A stretch of 64,000 bases of DNA from Shewanella donghaensis (GTDB lineage: Bacteria; Pseudomonadota; Gammaproteobacteria; Enterobacterales; Shewanellaceae). The notes beneath the pieces are model-generated. The model saw only the letters and a list, made by a program, of their open reading frames with translations. It ran no database searches and was not told the DNA's origin. Both the position numbers and the translations under genes were made by a program. Below are positions 9,289 through 18,855 of this stretch, piece by piece (the stretch's first letter is position 1; every line of letters starts with the position of its first letter). Where the stretch lies: contig NZ_CP041783.1 in assembly GCF_007567505.1 (NCBI RefSeq), positions 3,844,001 to 3,908,000 of the forward strand, written 5' to 3'.

Positions 9289-9930
9289 TTAATTACAGAA
9301 TTGACGTTCACAAGGAACGCCGTCCCCATTGCCATCCATTTGGGTGTCAGGGCAGTTTTTGATATAAAAAATGGCTTCTTCACACGAACGCATATGGCTG
9401 CAATGGGTTTTACCTGCTTCGCATTCAAACTTAGGCGTTGCGGGTGCTATGTTAGATTGAAGGTCACTTAACGTTTTATCTAATCCATTACCTGATTGAA
9501 GGGGGATTGATTGGGGACTTGGTTGTGACAGTGAGCTGGTATCTGAGTGAGATACATTACTGATGTCATAGTAAGCTTGGTAAGCAAAGCGGCCGATTGC
9601 GATAACAATCAAAATAATAATGATTCGGCTCATGGTGCCTGAAGCACTGGTAGCCTTTTGCATTTTTAGCGGGCCTTTCTTTTTCGGCGAGTTTTGGTTT
9701 GAGCGGGCATGAATCGCCACTTCTTTAATATTTGCTTTGATCGCTTTGATTTTGCCGTCAGCTTGTTGCTCTACAATATACTCAACATAATCACCTTTAA
9801 TGGGCTTTCTGGCCATATGTTTAAGGATTGAAATATGAATAAACACGTCCCTTCCACCTTCATCAGGTTCAATAAAGCCGAAACCTTTACTACTATTCCA
9901 GCGAACTAATCGACCTGTTTCCATTATCAC
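9289..9930 (-). CDS. Cold-shock domain / membrane anchor / Excalibur domain fusion
   Basis: Three parts are visible in 213 residues. Residues 4-68 are a cold-shock (S1-like) nucleic-acid-binding domain with GFGFI (16-20) and DVFIHIS (28-34). Residues 102-113 form one membrane helix. Residues 167-212 are a Cys-rich Excalibur-type calcium-binding domain with D199-G-N-G-D203-G-V-P-C207-E. The N-terminal part would be cytoplasmic and the Excalibur domain periplasmic. I prefer the GTG at 9930 because AGGAAG lies seven bases upstream; the ATG at 9924 is the alternative. Combining an RNA-binding domain with an extracellular calcium domain is unusual; the role is unknown. Confidence 0.85.
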   Translation of the reverse strand: MIMETGRLVRWNSSKGFGFIEPDEGGRDVFIHISILKHMARKPIKGDYVEYIVEQQADGKIKAIKANIKEVAIHARSNQNSPKKKGPLKMQKATSASGTMSRIIIILIVIAIGRFAYQAYYDISNVSHSDTSSLSQPSPQSIPLQSGNGLDKTLSDLQSNIAPATPKFECEAGKTHCSHMRSCEEAIFYIKNCPDTQMDGNGDGVPCERQFCN

Positions 9931-10070
9931 AAGTGTACTTCCTCTTTGAATGGCTAAATGCTTTAAAGCACATTATAAAATTGACCAAGCTTATGCTAGG
10001 TTATTAAGGCAATATAATAAATATTATTTACCTGCGGCTGAGACTCTTAGCGGCTAACAAGGAAGATACC

Positions 10071-11423
10071 ATGAGATTCTCTGCACGCTTTGCTGCCATA
10101 CCTACCGCGTTATCTATATCACTGGCTTTAGCTACAATCATTAATACAAACTCGCTTTACGCTGAAGAGCTAGAGGTGTCGGTGAACAAAGCAATGCCTC
10201 AACTTGAGGCGCTTTATACTCATTTGCATCAAAATCCTGAGTTGTCTTACCAAGAGAAAAATACCAGCCAACGGATGGCAAAGGAGCTGACTAAATTAGG
10301 CTTTGAGGTCACTGATAAATACGGTGGTTTCGGGGTGGTTGGTATATATAAGAATGGCGCTGGCCCAACTGTCATGATCCGTGCCGATATTGATGGTTTA
10401 CCTATTATTGAACAAACGGGAAAACCTTATGCATCAACAGTCACCACACTAGATGCGCATAATAATACCGTGGGAATTATGCATGGTTGTGGCCATGATA
10501 TTCACATGACCAGCATGATTGGCGCGGCTGAACAACTGATGCAACATAAATCAGAGTGGCAGGGCACCTTGATGATGGTGGCTCAGCCAGCTGAAGAAAT
10601 GGGCGGCGGAGCTAAAGCGATGCTTAAACAGGGATTATTTAGTGAATTCCCCACACCAGATAGTGTTATCGGATTACATGTTAGTGCCTCTATCCCAGCG
10701 GGGAAGGTGGGCTCCATTAGTGGTTATGCGTTAGCGAATGTTGACTCGGTTGATATTACGATTAAAGGTAAAGGTGGTCATGGCGCTTATCCTCATTTAA
10801 CCATTGACCCTGTGGTATTAGCGGCGCGTACAGTGCTTGCTTTGCAAACTATTCCTAGTCGCGAAGTTTCTCCACTTGAGCCCAATGTCGTAACCGTTGG
10901 TTCAATTCATGGTGGTTCAAAGCACAATATTATTTCCAATGAAGTGAAGCTGCAGTTAACACTGCGCTCATACAACCCTGAAGTACGTGAACAACAAATT
11001 GCGGCGATTAAACGCATTACTAAAGGCATTGCCATGAGTGCAGGTTTACCTGATGAGCTAATGCCTGTGGTTTATGTGCATGAAGATGAAAAAATACCTT
11101 CAACCTATAATAACCCTGAATTAGCCGCTGCAGTAAAAGCCAGTATTGAAACTGAAATTGGTAAAGATAATGTGGTGCTTGCGCCGCAGGTTATGGCCGG
11201 AGAAGATTTTGGCTTATATGGCAGAACTGATCAAAATGTTCCTATTACATTATTTTGGTTAGGCGCAGTTGAGCCTGCTAAATACCAAGCAAGCATTGCT
11301 AGTGGAGATAGCTTGCCATCATTACACTCAAGTAAATTTGCCCCTGATTATCCGTTAACGATTAATACCGGGGTTCGCGCCATGACACGCGCCGCAATGG
11401 ATTTATTTAATAACGATAAATAG
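10071..11423 (+). CDS. Secreted M20-family amidohydrolase
   Basis: 450 residues with a signal peptide ending NSLYA (about residue 31). The M20D (IAA-amino-acid/hippurate hydrolase) pattern is intact: HLHQNPELSYQE, RADIDGLPI, the metal motif C140-G-H142-D, QPAEE with E175/E176, and GKGGHGAYPH in the lid domain. It should cleave an amide bond in an N-acyl amino acid or related compound in the periplasm, with one or two divalent metals. The exact substrate is not visible. It is monocistronic, with a terminator just downstream. Confidence 0.9.
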   Translation: MRFSARFAAIPTALSISLALATIINTNSLYAEELEVSVNKAMPQLEALYTHLHQNPELSYQEKNTSQRMAKELTKLGFEVTDKYGGFGVVGIYKNGAGPTVMIRADIDGLPIIEQTGKPYASTVTTLDAHNNTVGIMHGCGHDIHMTSMIGAAEQLMQHKSEWQGTLMMVAQPAEEMGGGAKAMLKQGLFSEFPTPDSVIGLHVSASIPAGKVGSISGYALANVDSVDITIKGKGGHGAYPHLTIDPVVLAARTVLALQTIPSREVSPLEPNVVTVGSIHGGSKHNIISNEVKLQLTLRSYNPEVREQQIAAIKRITKGIAMSAGLPDELMPVVYVHEDEKIPSTYNNPELAAAVKASIETEIGKDNVVLAPQVMAGEDFGLYGRTDQNVPITLFWLGAVEPAKYQASIASGDSLPSLHSSKFAPDYPLTINTGVRAMTRAAMDLFNNDK

Positions 11424-11439
11424 ATACGGACTAATGCTG

Positions 11440-11476
11440 AAAGGGCTTTTGTATATTGATACACAGAGCCCTTTTT
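11440..11476 (+). terminator. Intrinsic terminator of the M20 gene
   Basis: AAAGGGCT at 11440-11447 pairs with AGCCCTTT at 11467-11474, followed by T residues. Confidence 0.8.
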
Positions 11477-11605
11477 ATTGCGCTCTTTTTGATTGAGCTC
11501 TTTTTATTGAGCAATTGTAGCCTCAAGATTCATTTAATTGTTATTACCTAATTGGCTATAACCGTTATAATTGGAGTTAACCTTTAGCTGTTGTATTGAG
11601 ATCCC

Positions 11606-12100
11606 ATGACCATTATTTTTACCACTAACCTTGGCGATATTCAGATTGAACTGGATATGGAAAAAGCCCCTGTTAGCTCAAAGAATTTTTTACAGTATTG
11701 CCAAGATGGCTTTTATGAACACACCATTTTTCACCGAGTGATTAAAGGCTTTATGATCCAAGGTGGTGGCTTTACAGCCAAGATGAAAGAAAAGCCAACG
11801 CTTGAGCCGATAGTGAATGAAGCTAATCGTGGCTTAAGTAATACCCTTGGAACGATTGCGATGGCAAGAACCGATGCTCCGCATTCAGCAACTGGGCAGT
11901 TTTTTATTAATACTGGCGACAATACTTTTCTAGATCATACAGCAACGACCAACAGTGGTTGGGGTTATGCAGTATTTGGCCGAGTGACAGCAGGTATTGA
12001 AGTGGTAAAAGAAATTGAAAAGGCTAAAACGGCAACAGTGGCAGGACATGAAGATGTGCCTAAAAAAGCCATAGTCATTGAGAAAGTCACCATTCTCTAA
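11606..12100 (+). CDS. ppiB: Cytoplasmic peptidyl-prolyl cis-trans isomerase B
   Basis: A 164-residue cyclophilin without a signal peptide, matching PpiB in length and wording. It has [21 protein letters not shown] with the catalytic Arg, [27 protein letters not shown], and [11 protein letters not shown]. It accelerates proline isomerisation during protein folding in the cytoplasm. The ribosome binding site before 11606 is weak. It is followed 68 bp later by the EcsC-family gene and could be cotranscribed with it. Confidence 0.95.
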   Translation: MTIIFTTNLGDIQIELDMEKAPVSSKNFLQYCQDGFYEHTIFHRVIKGFMIQGGGFTAKMKEKPTLEPIVNEANRGLSNTLGTIAMARTDAPHSATGQFFINTGDNTFLDHTATTNSGWGYAVFGRVTAGIEVVKEIEKAKTATVAGHEDVPKKAIVIEKVTIL

Positions 12101-12168
12101 ATTGTGATTTAATCTACTTAACAAAATGCTTTGAGAAGCATATTTAGTCGCTAATAAAGGGAGGCTCT

Positions 12169-12948
12169 GTGAGTTTATCACCGCAAGATAATATTGAATT
12201 AGCTCAGGCTAAACAGTTACTTGAAAATCCTGGTTTAGCGGCAAAAATCACTGACTTCATTGGTGCTCCCATTGAGCAGGGCTTCGCATTATTACCAAAA
12301 AGTGTCAGCAATGGTATAGGTAAAGTCACTGAGATGGCGTTGATGAAAGCCTCTGATGCAGCACTATTTACCATGAAAAATACCCCCCACGAACAATCTT
12401 CAGATCGCTGGCACAAATTAGGCGTGGCAGTAAGTGGTGGTGTTGGTGGTTTTTTTGGCTTGAGTGCGCTTGCTTTAGAGTTGCCTGTTTCAACGACTAT
12501 CATGCTGCGATCAATTGCTGATATCGCCCGCAGTGAAGGTGAGCAACTTGATGAAGTTGCCACTAAAATGGCCTGTATGGAAGTGTTTGCCCTAGGCGGT
12601 GAATCTAATGATGACGATCAGGCTGAAAAGGGTTATTTTGCGGTACGAACAGTTCTTGCAAATTCAATTGCTGAAGCGGCGGAATATATTGCCACCAAAG
12701 GTTTTAGTAAAGAAGCTGCCCCGATGATGGTGAAGTTAGTCACCGTAGTGGCAGAACGCTTTGGTGTGCAAGTGACTCAAAAAGTGGCTGCTCAAGCGGT
12801 GCCAGCAATCGGCGCTGCGGGTGGTGCGATCATTAATACCCTGTTTATCGATCATTTTCAGGACATGGCAAGAGGACACTTTATTGTTCGAAAGCTTGAG
12901 CGAAAATATGGTGAAGAACTGGTTAAAATCACTTATCAGTCTATATAG
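12169..12948 (+). CDS. EcsC family protein
   Basis: 259 residues starting at a GTG with GGGAGG four bases upstream. The central region has the Gly-rich, weakly hydrophobic character of the EcsC family: GVAVSGGVGGFFGLSALALELPVSTTIMLRSIADIARSEG spans about residues 85-125, and FALGGES follows. Bacillus EcsC is associated with an ABC exporter, but most proteobacterial members are uncharacterised. I see no ABC transporter nearby. It is probably peripheral to or embedded in the inner membrane. Function is unknown. Confidence 0.8.
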   Translation: MSLSPQDNIELAQAKQLLENPGLAAKITDFIGAPIEQGFALLPKSVSNGIGKVTEMALMKASDAALFTMKNTPHEQSSDRWHKLGVAVSGGVGGFFGLSALALELPVSTTIMLRSIADIARSEGEQLDEVATKMACMEVFALGGESNDDDQAEKGYFAVRTVLANSIAEAAEYIATKGFSKEAAPMMVKLVTVVAERFGVQVTQKVAAQAVPAIGAAGGAIINTLFIDHFQDMARGHFIVRKLERKYGEELVKITYQSI

Positions 12949-13174
12949 CGGCTCATGCTTAATCGGAGCTTTAAAGAGGTATTTCAAGCAGGCATTTCAA
13001 ATGAATAGCTAAGTGGTGAAAATGCTCTTCAACTTCCAAGAACCTGCAATACTCAAGTGGTAACAATTCAATAGTGTGAACTTTATCCAATCAAGGGTAT
13101 CTTATTTACATAAGTTAATGGTTATGTAAGTTAATCATTATATAAGTCTCACCACTTAAGGATATGTTTTCAGG

Positions 13175-14851
13175 ATGAATAAGTTAACACGCACTTTACT
13201 GGCATCAACCTGCTGTATTTTCCCTTTTGTTCAATCAGTTTTTGCAGCTGAAGCAGAAGTGAAATTTACCACTTTTAGCATTGATACCGAATTTGAGCTT
13301 ACTCATCCGGTCATAAGTGTCAACTTACTCAATAATGAAGGCAATGAGTTATTAGCCATGGGTGTGGATGATGATCATAAGCGTTGGTTTTCAGTGTACG
13401 GTATTGTCGATAACCAATTAGTCATGCTAGATAAAGTCTTACTCAATAATGATGTATATAGTTTTGATATTAATGAAGTCGACAGTAACACCGATAGTAC
13501 TCTTGCATTACAGCAACTGTATTTTGTCAGTGCTGAGCAGTTACTTCGTTATGTTCCGGTAACGGCTAAACCTTCTCAAAATGCTAGTAACAAGCTAGAT
13601 TTGAATATGACACCTGCTGATGTCACTGCAGATCAAGATACGTCAATAATTCCCACTCTTTCTCTAAATGCCCAACAAACAGAATCTGCTCTAGTATCAG
13701 TATCAACAAACGGTGCTGGTGAATTAGTTCCTGTTGCCGAAATTAATTCTTTAGCAGTAACAGGGCATGCCGATTTTATCTCTCGAGGTGATTTTGTCAG
13801 TGATATCAATAATGATGATGTTGCCGATATTCTTATTAGTGATTTTAGAGAAATGCATGTGTTACTTGGTGCAGGAAACGATCAATTTACCCGACAGTCA
13901 TTGCCATTATTACCTCAAGTTGAATTAACTAATCGCGGCGCCGAATATAGTCGCTCTAAGCTTTATCATAGTGACATGAACTTTGATGGCCGTGATGATA
14001 TTGTCAAAGTCGGTGAAGGTTCGCTTGAAGTATATTATCAAGATGAACAAGCGCAGTTTGCCCCAATAGCCGAGTATATTGCAGTGAGCCAACCGATAAG
14101 TGGTATAGATTGGTGGAACAAGCGTGATGCTTATGGGCAGTCGCTTGATCAAAGTGATTTGCTATACCGTAAAGTTGAACGTATTGGTGATGTTAATGGT
14201 GACGACATAACAGATCTGGTGGTTCGATATACCAAAAGTTCTGGGGTATTTGATCGTACTAACGATTATGAGATTTATCTTGGTAGCAATAACAATGGCA
14301 TCGTTGGTTTTGGGCGTGAGCCAGACACTATAATTAAAGCTGATGGCACCTTAACAGGGCTACGTTTCGATGATATTGATAATGACAATGTCGATGAAGT
14401 GATAGTGTCTGGGTTTGATATTGGCATCACGCAAATTGTTAGTGCATTACTCTCTGGCAGTATTGATCAAGATGTTCATGTTTTTAAAATGAATAGTGCG
14501 AGTCAGTTTGGTGAAAAAGCCAATGTCAGTAAAGAAGTTGAATTGAACTTCAGTTTAACCTCGGGACAAAGCGGCGAACCGGTAGTAGCACTTGCTGATA
14601 TAAATGGTGATGGCTTTAAAGAGTTATTGTTATCTGATGATAATGAAACGCTAGATATTTATTTCGGCCAGGCGGGAAGCAATCCATTTTCAAAGCGATC
14701 GCAACAATGGGATATGACGATCCCTGTTGAGGGCTCAATGTTATCGGCAACCGATATTAATGCTGATGGCAAAGATGATTTACTGTTGAAGTTTGGTAAA
14801 CAAGACCCTGAGAATCTGCAGCGTCGCTTTACTGTATTGTTGACCCAATAA
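13175..14851 (+). CDS. Secreted FG-GAP/VCBS repeat protein
   Basis: 558 residues with a signal peptide ending SVFA. At least six calcium-binding loops of the type DxNxDxxxDI/L occur from about residue 210 onward (DINNDDVADI, DMNFDGRDDI, DVNGDDITDL, DIDNDNVDEV, DINGDGFKEL, DINADGKDDL). These mark FG-GAP blades of an integrin-alpha-like beta-propeller. The first 200 residues are less repetitive. Such proteins are exported and often surface-bound, but no catalytic motif is visible and the role is unknown. It has its own 226-bp upstream region and ends before a terminator. Confidence 0.85.
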   Translation: MNKLTRTLLASTCCIFPFVQSVFAAEAEVKFTTFSIDTEFELTHPVISVNLLNNEGNELLAMGVDDDHKRWFSVYGIVDNQLVMLDKVLLNNDVYSFDINEVDSNTDSTLALQQLYFVSAEQLLRYVPVTAKPSQNASNKLDLNMTPADVTADQDTSIIPTLSLNAQQTESALVSVSTNGAGELVPVAEINSLAVTGHADFISRGDFVSDINNDDVADILISDFREMHVLLGAGNDQFTRQSLPLLPQVELTNRGAEYSRSKLYHSDMNFDGRDDIVKVGEGSLEVYYQDEQAQFAPIAEYIAVSQPISGIDWWNKRDAYGQSLDQSDLLYRKVERIGDVNGDDITDLVVRYTKSSGVFDRTNDYEIYLGSNNNGIVGFGREPDTIIKADGTLTGLRFDDIDNDNVDEVIVSGFDIGITQIVSALLSGSIDQDVHVFKMNSASQFGEKANVSKEVELNFSLTSGQSGEPVVALADINGDGFKELLLSDDNETLDIYFGQAGSNPFSKRSQQWDMTIPVEGSMLSATDINADGKDDLLLKFGKQDPENLQRRFTVLLTQ

Positions 14852-14929
14852 TGGTTTTATAAATAGTGTCCTACATAAGAGTTAATAAACTCTAGTCGTG
14901 TATTAAACGTTTAGCTCTGCATCCAATTA

Positions 14930-14963
14930 AACCAGTACTGTATTAATGCAGTGCTGGTTTTTT
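14930..14963 (+). terminator. Intrinsic terminator of the FG-GAP gene
   Basis: AACCAGTACTG pairs with CAGTGCTGGTT (one G-T pair), followed by six T. Confidence 0.85.
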
Positions 14964-15062
14964 GCTATTAATAGTGTGAGTAACGGTTTATTAGACACAT
15001 TATTCACACCCGTTATATTCCATTTAAACTAGAAGATGAAAAATATTAGCTATTACTGAAAC

Positions 15063-15074
15063 TGATCTAGATCA
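15063..15074. promoter_or_regulatory. FNR/EtrA-type operator upstream of hcp
   Basis: TGATCTAGATCA is a perfect 12-bp palindrome fitting the core of the FNR consensus TTGAT-N4-ATCAA. It is centred about 110 bp before the hcp start codon. Hcp is anaerobically induced by FNR in E. coli, so the match is sensible. Binding is not shown here. Confidence 0.6.
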
Positions 15075-15179
15075 TAAAACCGATTAAATTTTGTAAAAAG
15101 TGGTTTAGCTTTTTGCTGATAAGCGTAAACTGATTTTAAACATGTAAATAGTATGCATGATTAAATTAGGAGCGAAGTG

Positions 15180-16841
15180 ATGTTTTGTATTCAGTGTGAG
15201 CAAACAGTTAGAACCCCAGCAGGCAATGGTTGTAGTTATTCTCAAGGTATGTGCGGAAAATTAGCATCGACTTCAGACTTACAAGATTTATTAATCTACA
15301 TGTTGCAGGGCGTTTCTGCTTATGCCGTTAAGGCTCGTCAGTTTGATATTATTGATGCAGAGATTGATACCTTTGTTCCTAAAGCTTTTTTCGCCACATT
15401 AACCAATGTGAACTTTGATGATGGACGTTTAGCTGATTACGCACATCAAGCCCAAGCTTACCGTAATAAGTTAAAAGCCGCTTACGAACAAGCCTGCGCT
15501 GAAAAAGGCGTAGCTGTTGAAGAAGTGATTGCTCAAGCTGAATTTAACTTAGCTGCTTCACAACCTGAAATGTTAGAGCAAGCACCTATCGCACTACCTA
15601 ATCGTGGTGAAAACGTGCATGAAGATATTCTAGGTCTACGCCTACTTTGTTTATATGGCCTTAAAGGCGCAGCAGCTTACATGGAGCATGCACGTGTTCT
15701 CGATCAAACTGATGCAGATGTTGCTGGTGAGTTTCATCAAATCATGTCTTTCCTTGGCGAAGATTCAGTTGATGGCGATAAGCTATTTGCTACCGCTATG
15801 GAGATCGGTCAACTTAACTATCGTGTGATGGCGATGTTAGATGCTGGTGAGACAACGTCTTTTGGTCACCCAGAGCCAACTCAAGTAAACACCAAATCAT
15901 TTAAAGGTAAGGCTATCTTAGTGTCAGGTCATGACATGAAAGATTTAGAACTTATCCTAGAACAAACTGAAGGTAAGGGCATTAATGTCTATACCCACGG
16001 CGAAATGTTACCAGCATTAGCTTACCCAGCATTTAAAAAGTTCTCACATTTAGTGGGTAACTACGGTAGCGCTTGGCAGAACCAACAACGTGAATTCTCT
16101 ACGTTCCCAGGTGCTGTTGTCATGACTTCAAACTGTATTATCGACCCGAATGTCGGTGATTACTCAGACCGTATTTTCACTCGTAGCATTGTAGGCTGGC
16201 CTGGTGTGACTCACATCGAAGGTGAAGACTTTAGCGCTGTGATTGATAAAGCACTAGAGCTTGAAGGCTTTAGCTACGATGAAATTCCACACGAAATCAC
16301 GATTGGTTTTGCTCGTAATGCCTTAATGGAAGCGGCGCCAACAGTAGTTGAAAACGTTAAGAATGGTTCAATTAAGCACTTCTTCTTAATCGGTGGTTGT
16401 GACGGTGATAAGTCAGAACGTAGCTACTTTACTGATTTAGCTAAGTCTGTACCTGATGACACCATTATCCTGACCTTAGGTTGTGGTAAGTACAAATTCA
16501 ACAAACTTGAGTTTGGCGATATCAATGGTATTCCGCGTTTATTAGATGTTGGCCAATGTAACGATGCATACTCTGCTATTCAGTTAGCGCTAGCATTAAA
16601 AGATATCTTCGATTGTGACTTAAACGAACTGCCGTTAAGCATCGTGCTTTCATGGTTCGAGCAAAAAGCGATAGTTGTGTTACTGACTCTATTGTCACTT
16701 GGCGTTAAAAATATCCGTACAGGCCCTACACCGCCTGCATTCTTAACGGCTAACTTGGCTCAAGTGTTAGAAGACCAGTTTGGTTTACGCAATACAACTG
16801 ATGTAGCAACTGATCTTAAAGCGATGATCAAAGCCGCTTAA
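15180..16841 (+). CDS. hcp: Hybrid cluster protein (class II Hcp)
   Basis: A 553-residue cytoplasmic Fe-S protein starting [10 protein letters not shown] use the ATG at 15180 (AGGAG seven bases upstream) rather than the preceding GTG. The N-terminal cluster ligands are C3, C6, C18 and C25 (CX2CX11CX6C), the spacing of the E. coli-type class II protein with a 2Fe-2S cluster. Ligand regions of the 4Fe-2S-2O hybrid cluster are visible as [21 protein letters not shown] and [10 protein letters not shown]. Hcp reduces nitric oxide (and hydroxylamine in vitro) and acts as an NO-dependent nitrosylase under anaerobiosis. It is followed by its reductase gene, with a strong hairpin between. Confidence 0.97.
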   Translation: MFCIQCEQTVRTPAGNGCSYSQGMCGKLASTSDLQDLLIYMLQGVSAYAVKARQFDIIDAEIDTFVPKAFFATLTNVNFDDGRLADYAHQAQAYRNKLKAAYEQACAEKGVAVEEVIAQAEFNLAASQPEMLEQAPIALPNRGENVHEDILGLRLLCLYGLKGAAAYMEHARVLDQTDADVAGEFHQIMSFLGEDSVDGDKLFATAMEIGQLNYRVMAMLDAGETTSFGHPEPTQVNTKSFKGKAILVSGHDMKDLELILEQTEGKGINVYTHGEMLPALAYPAFKKFSHLVGNYGSAWQNQQREFSTFPGAVVMTSNCIIDPNVGDYSDRIFTRSIVGWPGVTHIEGEDFSAVIDKALELEGFSYDEIPHEITIGFARNALMEAAPTVVENVKNGSIKHFFLIGGCDGDKSERSYFTDLAKSVPDDTIILTLGCGKYKFNKLEFGDINGIPRLLDVGQCNDAYSAIQLALALKDIFDCDLNELPLSIVLSWFEQKAIVVLLTLLSLGVKNIRTGPTPPAFLTANLAQVLEDQFGLRNTTDVATDLKAMIKAA

Positions 16842-16853
16842 TTGGTTGTTAAT

Positions 16854-16890
16854 GGTGATATAAGCTTAGGTTTATATCACCTTTTTTTTT
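16854..16890 (+). terminator. Strong intrinsic terminator between hcp and hcr
   Basis: GGTGATATAA at 16854-16863 pairs exactly with TTATATCACC at 16872-16881, and nine T follow. It lies 13 bp after the hcp stop and 39 bp before the hcr start, so it should reduce hcr transcription relative to hcp unless hcr has its own promoter. Confidence 0.85.
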
Positions 16891-16928
16891 GTTTGTTTTT
16901 ATCACATGATTTCCCATACAGGTGCAAT

Positions 16929-18188
16929 ATGAGTTCATCAGGATTTTCATTTTCAGCAGCATTATCAGCAGCCCAATCAACGACAGATGACAAAAAATCA
17001 GCTGATAAGGTAATAGCCAAACCGAGTTTCTCAATGTCGGGTGCACTTGCTGCCAAAGCAAAGATAACGACTGAGGTTACTGCAACTGCTGATAATAAAA
17101 AGACCACGAATTCAAATGACGCTCTACTCAAAGCCGATGACTGGCAACGGGGCGATATTCAATTACGCTGTACTGAAAAGTGGCATGAAACTCATGATGT
17201 AATAAGTTTTCGATTTCAAGGTTTATCACCGGTTAAGTTTACTTATAAACCGGGACAATTTATTACCTTCAAATTAGAAATAAACGGCGAGATGGTATAC
17301 CGCAGTTATACCATGTCATCTTCGCCATCAAGACCTTACTCAATTGTAGTGACGGTTAAACGTATTCCTGGTGGTCAAGTTTCTAACTTCTTAGCGGATA
17401 GCGTTAATGAAGGTGATGTCATTACGTTAATGGGGCCGGACGGCGCGTTTAACTTAGTGGATATAGCAGCTGAAAAGTATTTATTTTTAAGTGCAGGCAG
17501 CGGTATTACGCCAATGTATTCAATGTCTCGTTGGCTGCTCGATACCAAAGTCGGCAGTGATATTGCGTTTGTTCACAGCGCTAGAGGCAACGACGATATT
17601 ATCTTTGCTGATAGTTTAGCGGCAATGGCACATCGTAGTGCCCAGTTCCAATTGAGTTATATGTTGGAATCAGCAGATGATCTATCAGCAGGCATCAATC
17701 ATACCGCTAATGACAGCCGTATGGTGGGACGCATAGATGTTGAGAAGTTAACTGCATTAGTGCCTGACTTTATGTCTCGCACCATCTTTGTCTGTGGGCC
17801 TGAACCTTATATGGTTGCAGTTAAATCACTGATTGAGAGCAGTACTTTTGATATGAGCCGCTTTCATCAAGAAAGCTTTACTGGTGCAGCAAAAACGTCT
17901 GATAGCAGTACTGATTCAGCCTCAACCGCTGCCAAGTTTATGTTATCAATTGATAAAAAAGATATTTCACTATCGACTGAGCAAACATTACTCGATGGTA
18001 TAGAGTCAGAAGGGCTACCGATAATAGCGGCATGCCGAAGCGGTGTGTGCGGCGCATGTAAGTGCCAAGTGACTTCAGGTACGACTGAATCTAGCAGCAC
18101 GATGACATTAACCGCTGAAGAAATTGCAGCGGGTTATGTGTTAGCTTGCTCGACTAAAATCACTTCTGATGTAACCTTAAAAATGTAA
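16929..18188 (+). CDS. hcr: NADH oxidoreductase Hcr (Hcp reductase)
   Basis: I start at ATG 16929; upstream in-frame codons would run through the terminator. The 419-residue protein transfers electrons from NADH to Hcp. An FAD domain carries RSYT (125-128), an NAD domain carries SAGSGITPMYSM (188-199) and CGPEPYM (289-295), and a C-terminal plant-type 2Fe-2S domain has C369, C374, C377 and C407. It is about 95 residues longer than E. coli Hcr (322). The extra part is mainly an N-terminal low-complexity segment (1-70) that contains two copies of one motif, FSFSAALSAA (6-15) and FSMSGALAAK (34-43), perhaps a contact site for Hcp. That role is inference. Confidence 0.93.
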   Translation: MSSSGFSFSAALSAAQSTTDDKKSADKVIAKPSFSMSGALAAKAKITTEVTATADNKKTTNSNDALLKADDWQRGDIQLRCTEKWHETHDVISFRFQGLSPVKFTYKPGQFITFKLEINGEMVYRSYTMSSSPSRPYSIVVTVKRIPGGQVSNFLADSVNEGDVITLMGPDGAFNLVDIAAEKYLFLSAGSGITPMYSMSRWLLDTKVGSDIAFVHSARGNDDIIFADSLAAMAHRSAQFQLSYMLESADDLSAGINHTANDSRMVGRIDVEKLTALVPDFMSRTIFVCGPEPYMVAVKSLIESSTFDMSRFHQESFTGAAKTSDSSTDSASTAAKFMLSIDKKDISLSTEQTLLDGIESEGLPIIAACRSGVCGACKCQVTSGTTESSSTMTLTAEEIAAGYVLACSTKITSDVTLKM

Positions 18189-18214
18189 GCTTATTTACAG
18201 CAAAATTTAATTTA

Positions 18215-18241
18215 AAAACAGTCAGCTATGCTGACTGTTTT
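18215..18241 (+). terminator. Intrinsic terminator of hcr
   Basis: AAAACAGTCAGC pairs with GCTGACTGTTTT around a three-base loop. Confidence 0.8.
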
Positions 18242-18328
18242 ACTTTGTATCTGTTAATAATCGCAGTGTAAAGTATCGCGACTTACATCTTAGAACCCGA
18301 AGATTACTGTTCAGGCCAAGATTGAAAA

Positions 18329-18655
18329 TTAACTAGCTTGTGTAAAAAAGTAGCCAATAAAACCTGCCCAGCTGGCGATGAGTAATCCCCATGGTAAATA
18401 AGCTGTTGATGTTTGTGGTTCTGCCACTTCCTCAACATCGTTATCATTGAGCTGATTTTTAGCTTTTAAAGTTTGCTTACGTAACTTATCTTTGTCACGC
18501 GCTTTGACTTTATGCTGTTTTTTATACTCTGCAATTCCCTTCTCAATACCTTGAGCTATCAGTTTTGTTTGCTCTTTAGTTTGCGAAGGTTTTTGAGTGG
18601 CTTTAGCGACTTTCATTGCTTCTACTTGGGTTTCTTGAGAGATATTTTTAGCCAT
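18329..18655 (-). CDS. DUF2956 family protein
   Basis: 108 residues. The first two thirds are charged and helical (TQKPSQTKEQTKLIAQGIEKGIAEYKK region), rich in Lys. The last 25 residues form one hydrophobic helix (LPWGLLIASWAGFIGYFF). This is the layout of DUF2956, a tail-anchored small family of Vibrio and Shewanella with no known function. The cytoplasmic part is probably a helical, possibly coiled-coil domain. It is monocistronic and divergent from the YecH-like gene. Confidence 0.85.
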   Translation of the reverse strand: MAKNISQETQVEAMKVAKATQKPSQTKEQTKLIAQGIEKGIAEYKKQHKVKARDKDKLRKQTLKAKNQLNDNDVEEVAEPQTSTAYLPWGLLIASWAGFIGYFFTQAS

Positions 18656-18855
18656 TATTTCAACTTATAGTCATGTTAATCGAGCTGTTATTACTGTGAG
18701 TGTTCAGCTTTAGCGCCACCGGTATGTGCCACACTATAACGAATCTAGGCAACGATGATAAATCATCAGATTAATTTTTGTTAAAGCATGCGCTAACGCA
18801 CGCGTGTTATTGCGAATATATCGTAAAATGGTTTTTTCAATTTGAGGATTTCTTT

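Larger units (their letters stand above)
14852..15179. other. hcp upstream region
   Basis: This 328-bp spacer holds the terminator of the FG-GAP gene (14930-14963), an FNR-type palindrome (15063-15074) and the hcp ribosome binding site (AGGAG at 15168-15172). A degenerate ATG-TA/TATGCAT arrangement at 15139-15161 recalls NsrR boxes but is too imperfect to call. Confidence 0.6.

Noticed and set aside
15139..15161. NsrR-like box before hcp
   Set aside because: The inverted repeat is too imperfect to separate from chance in AT-rich DNA.
16842..16928. N-terminal extension of Hcr from a TTG
   Set aside because: It would run through the terminator hairpin; ATG 16929 is a better start and the next residues begin the repeated motif.
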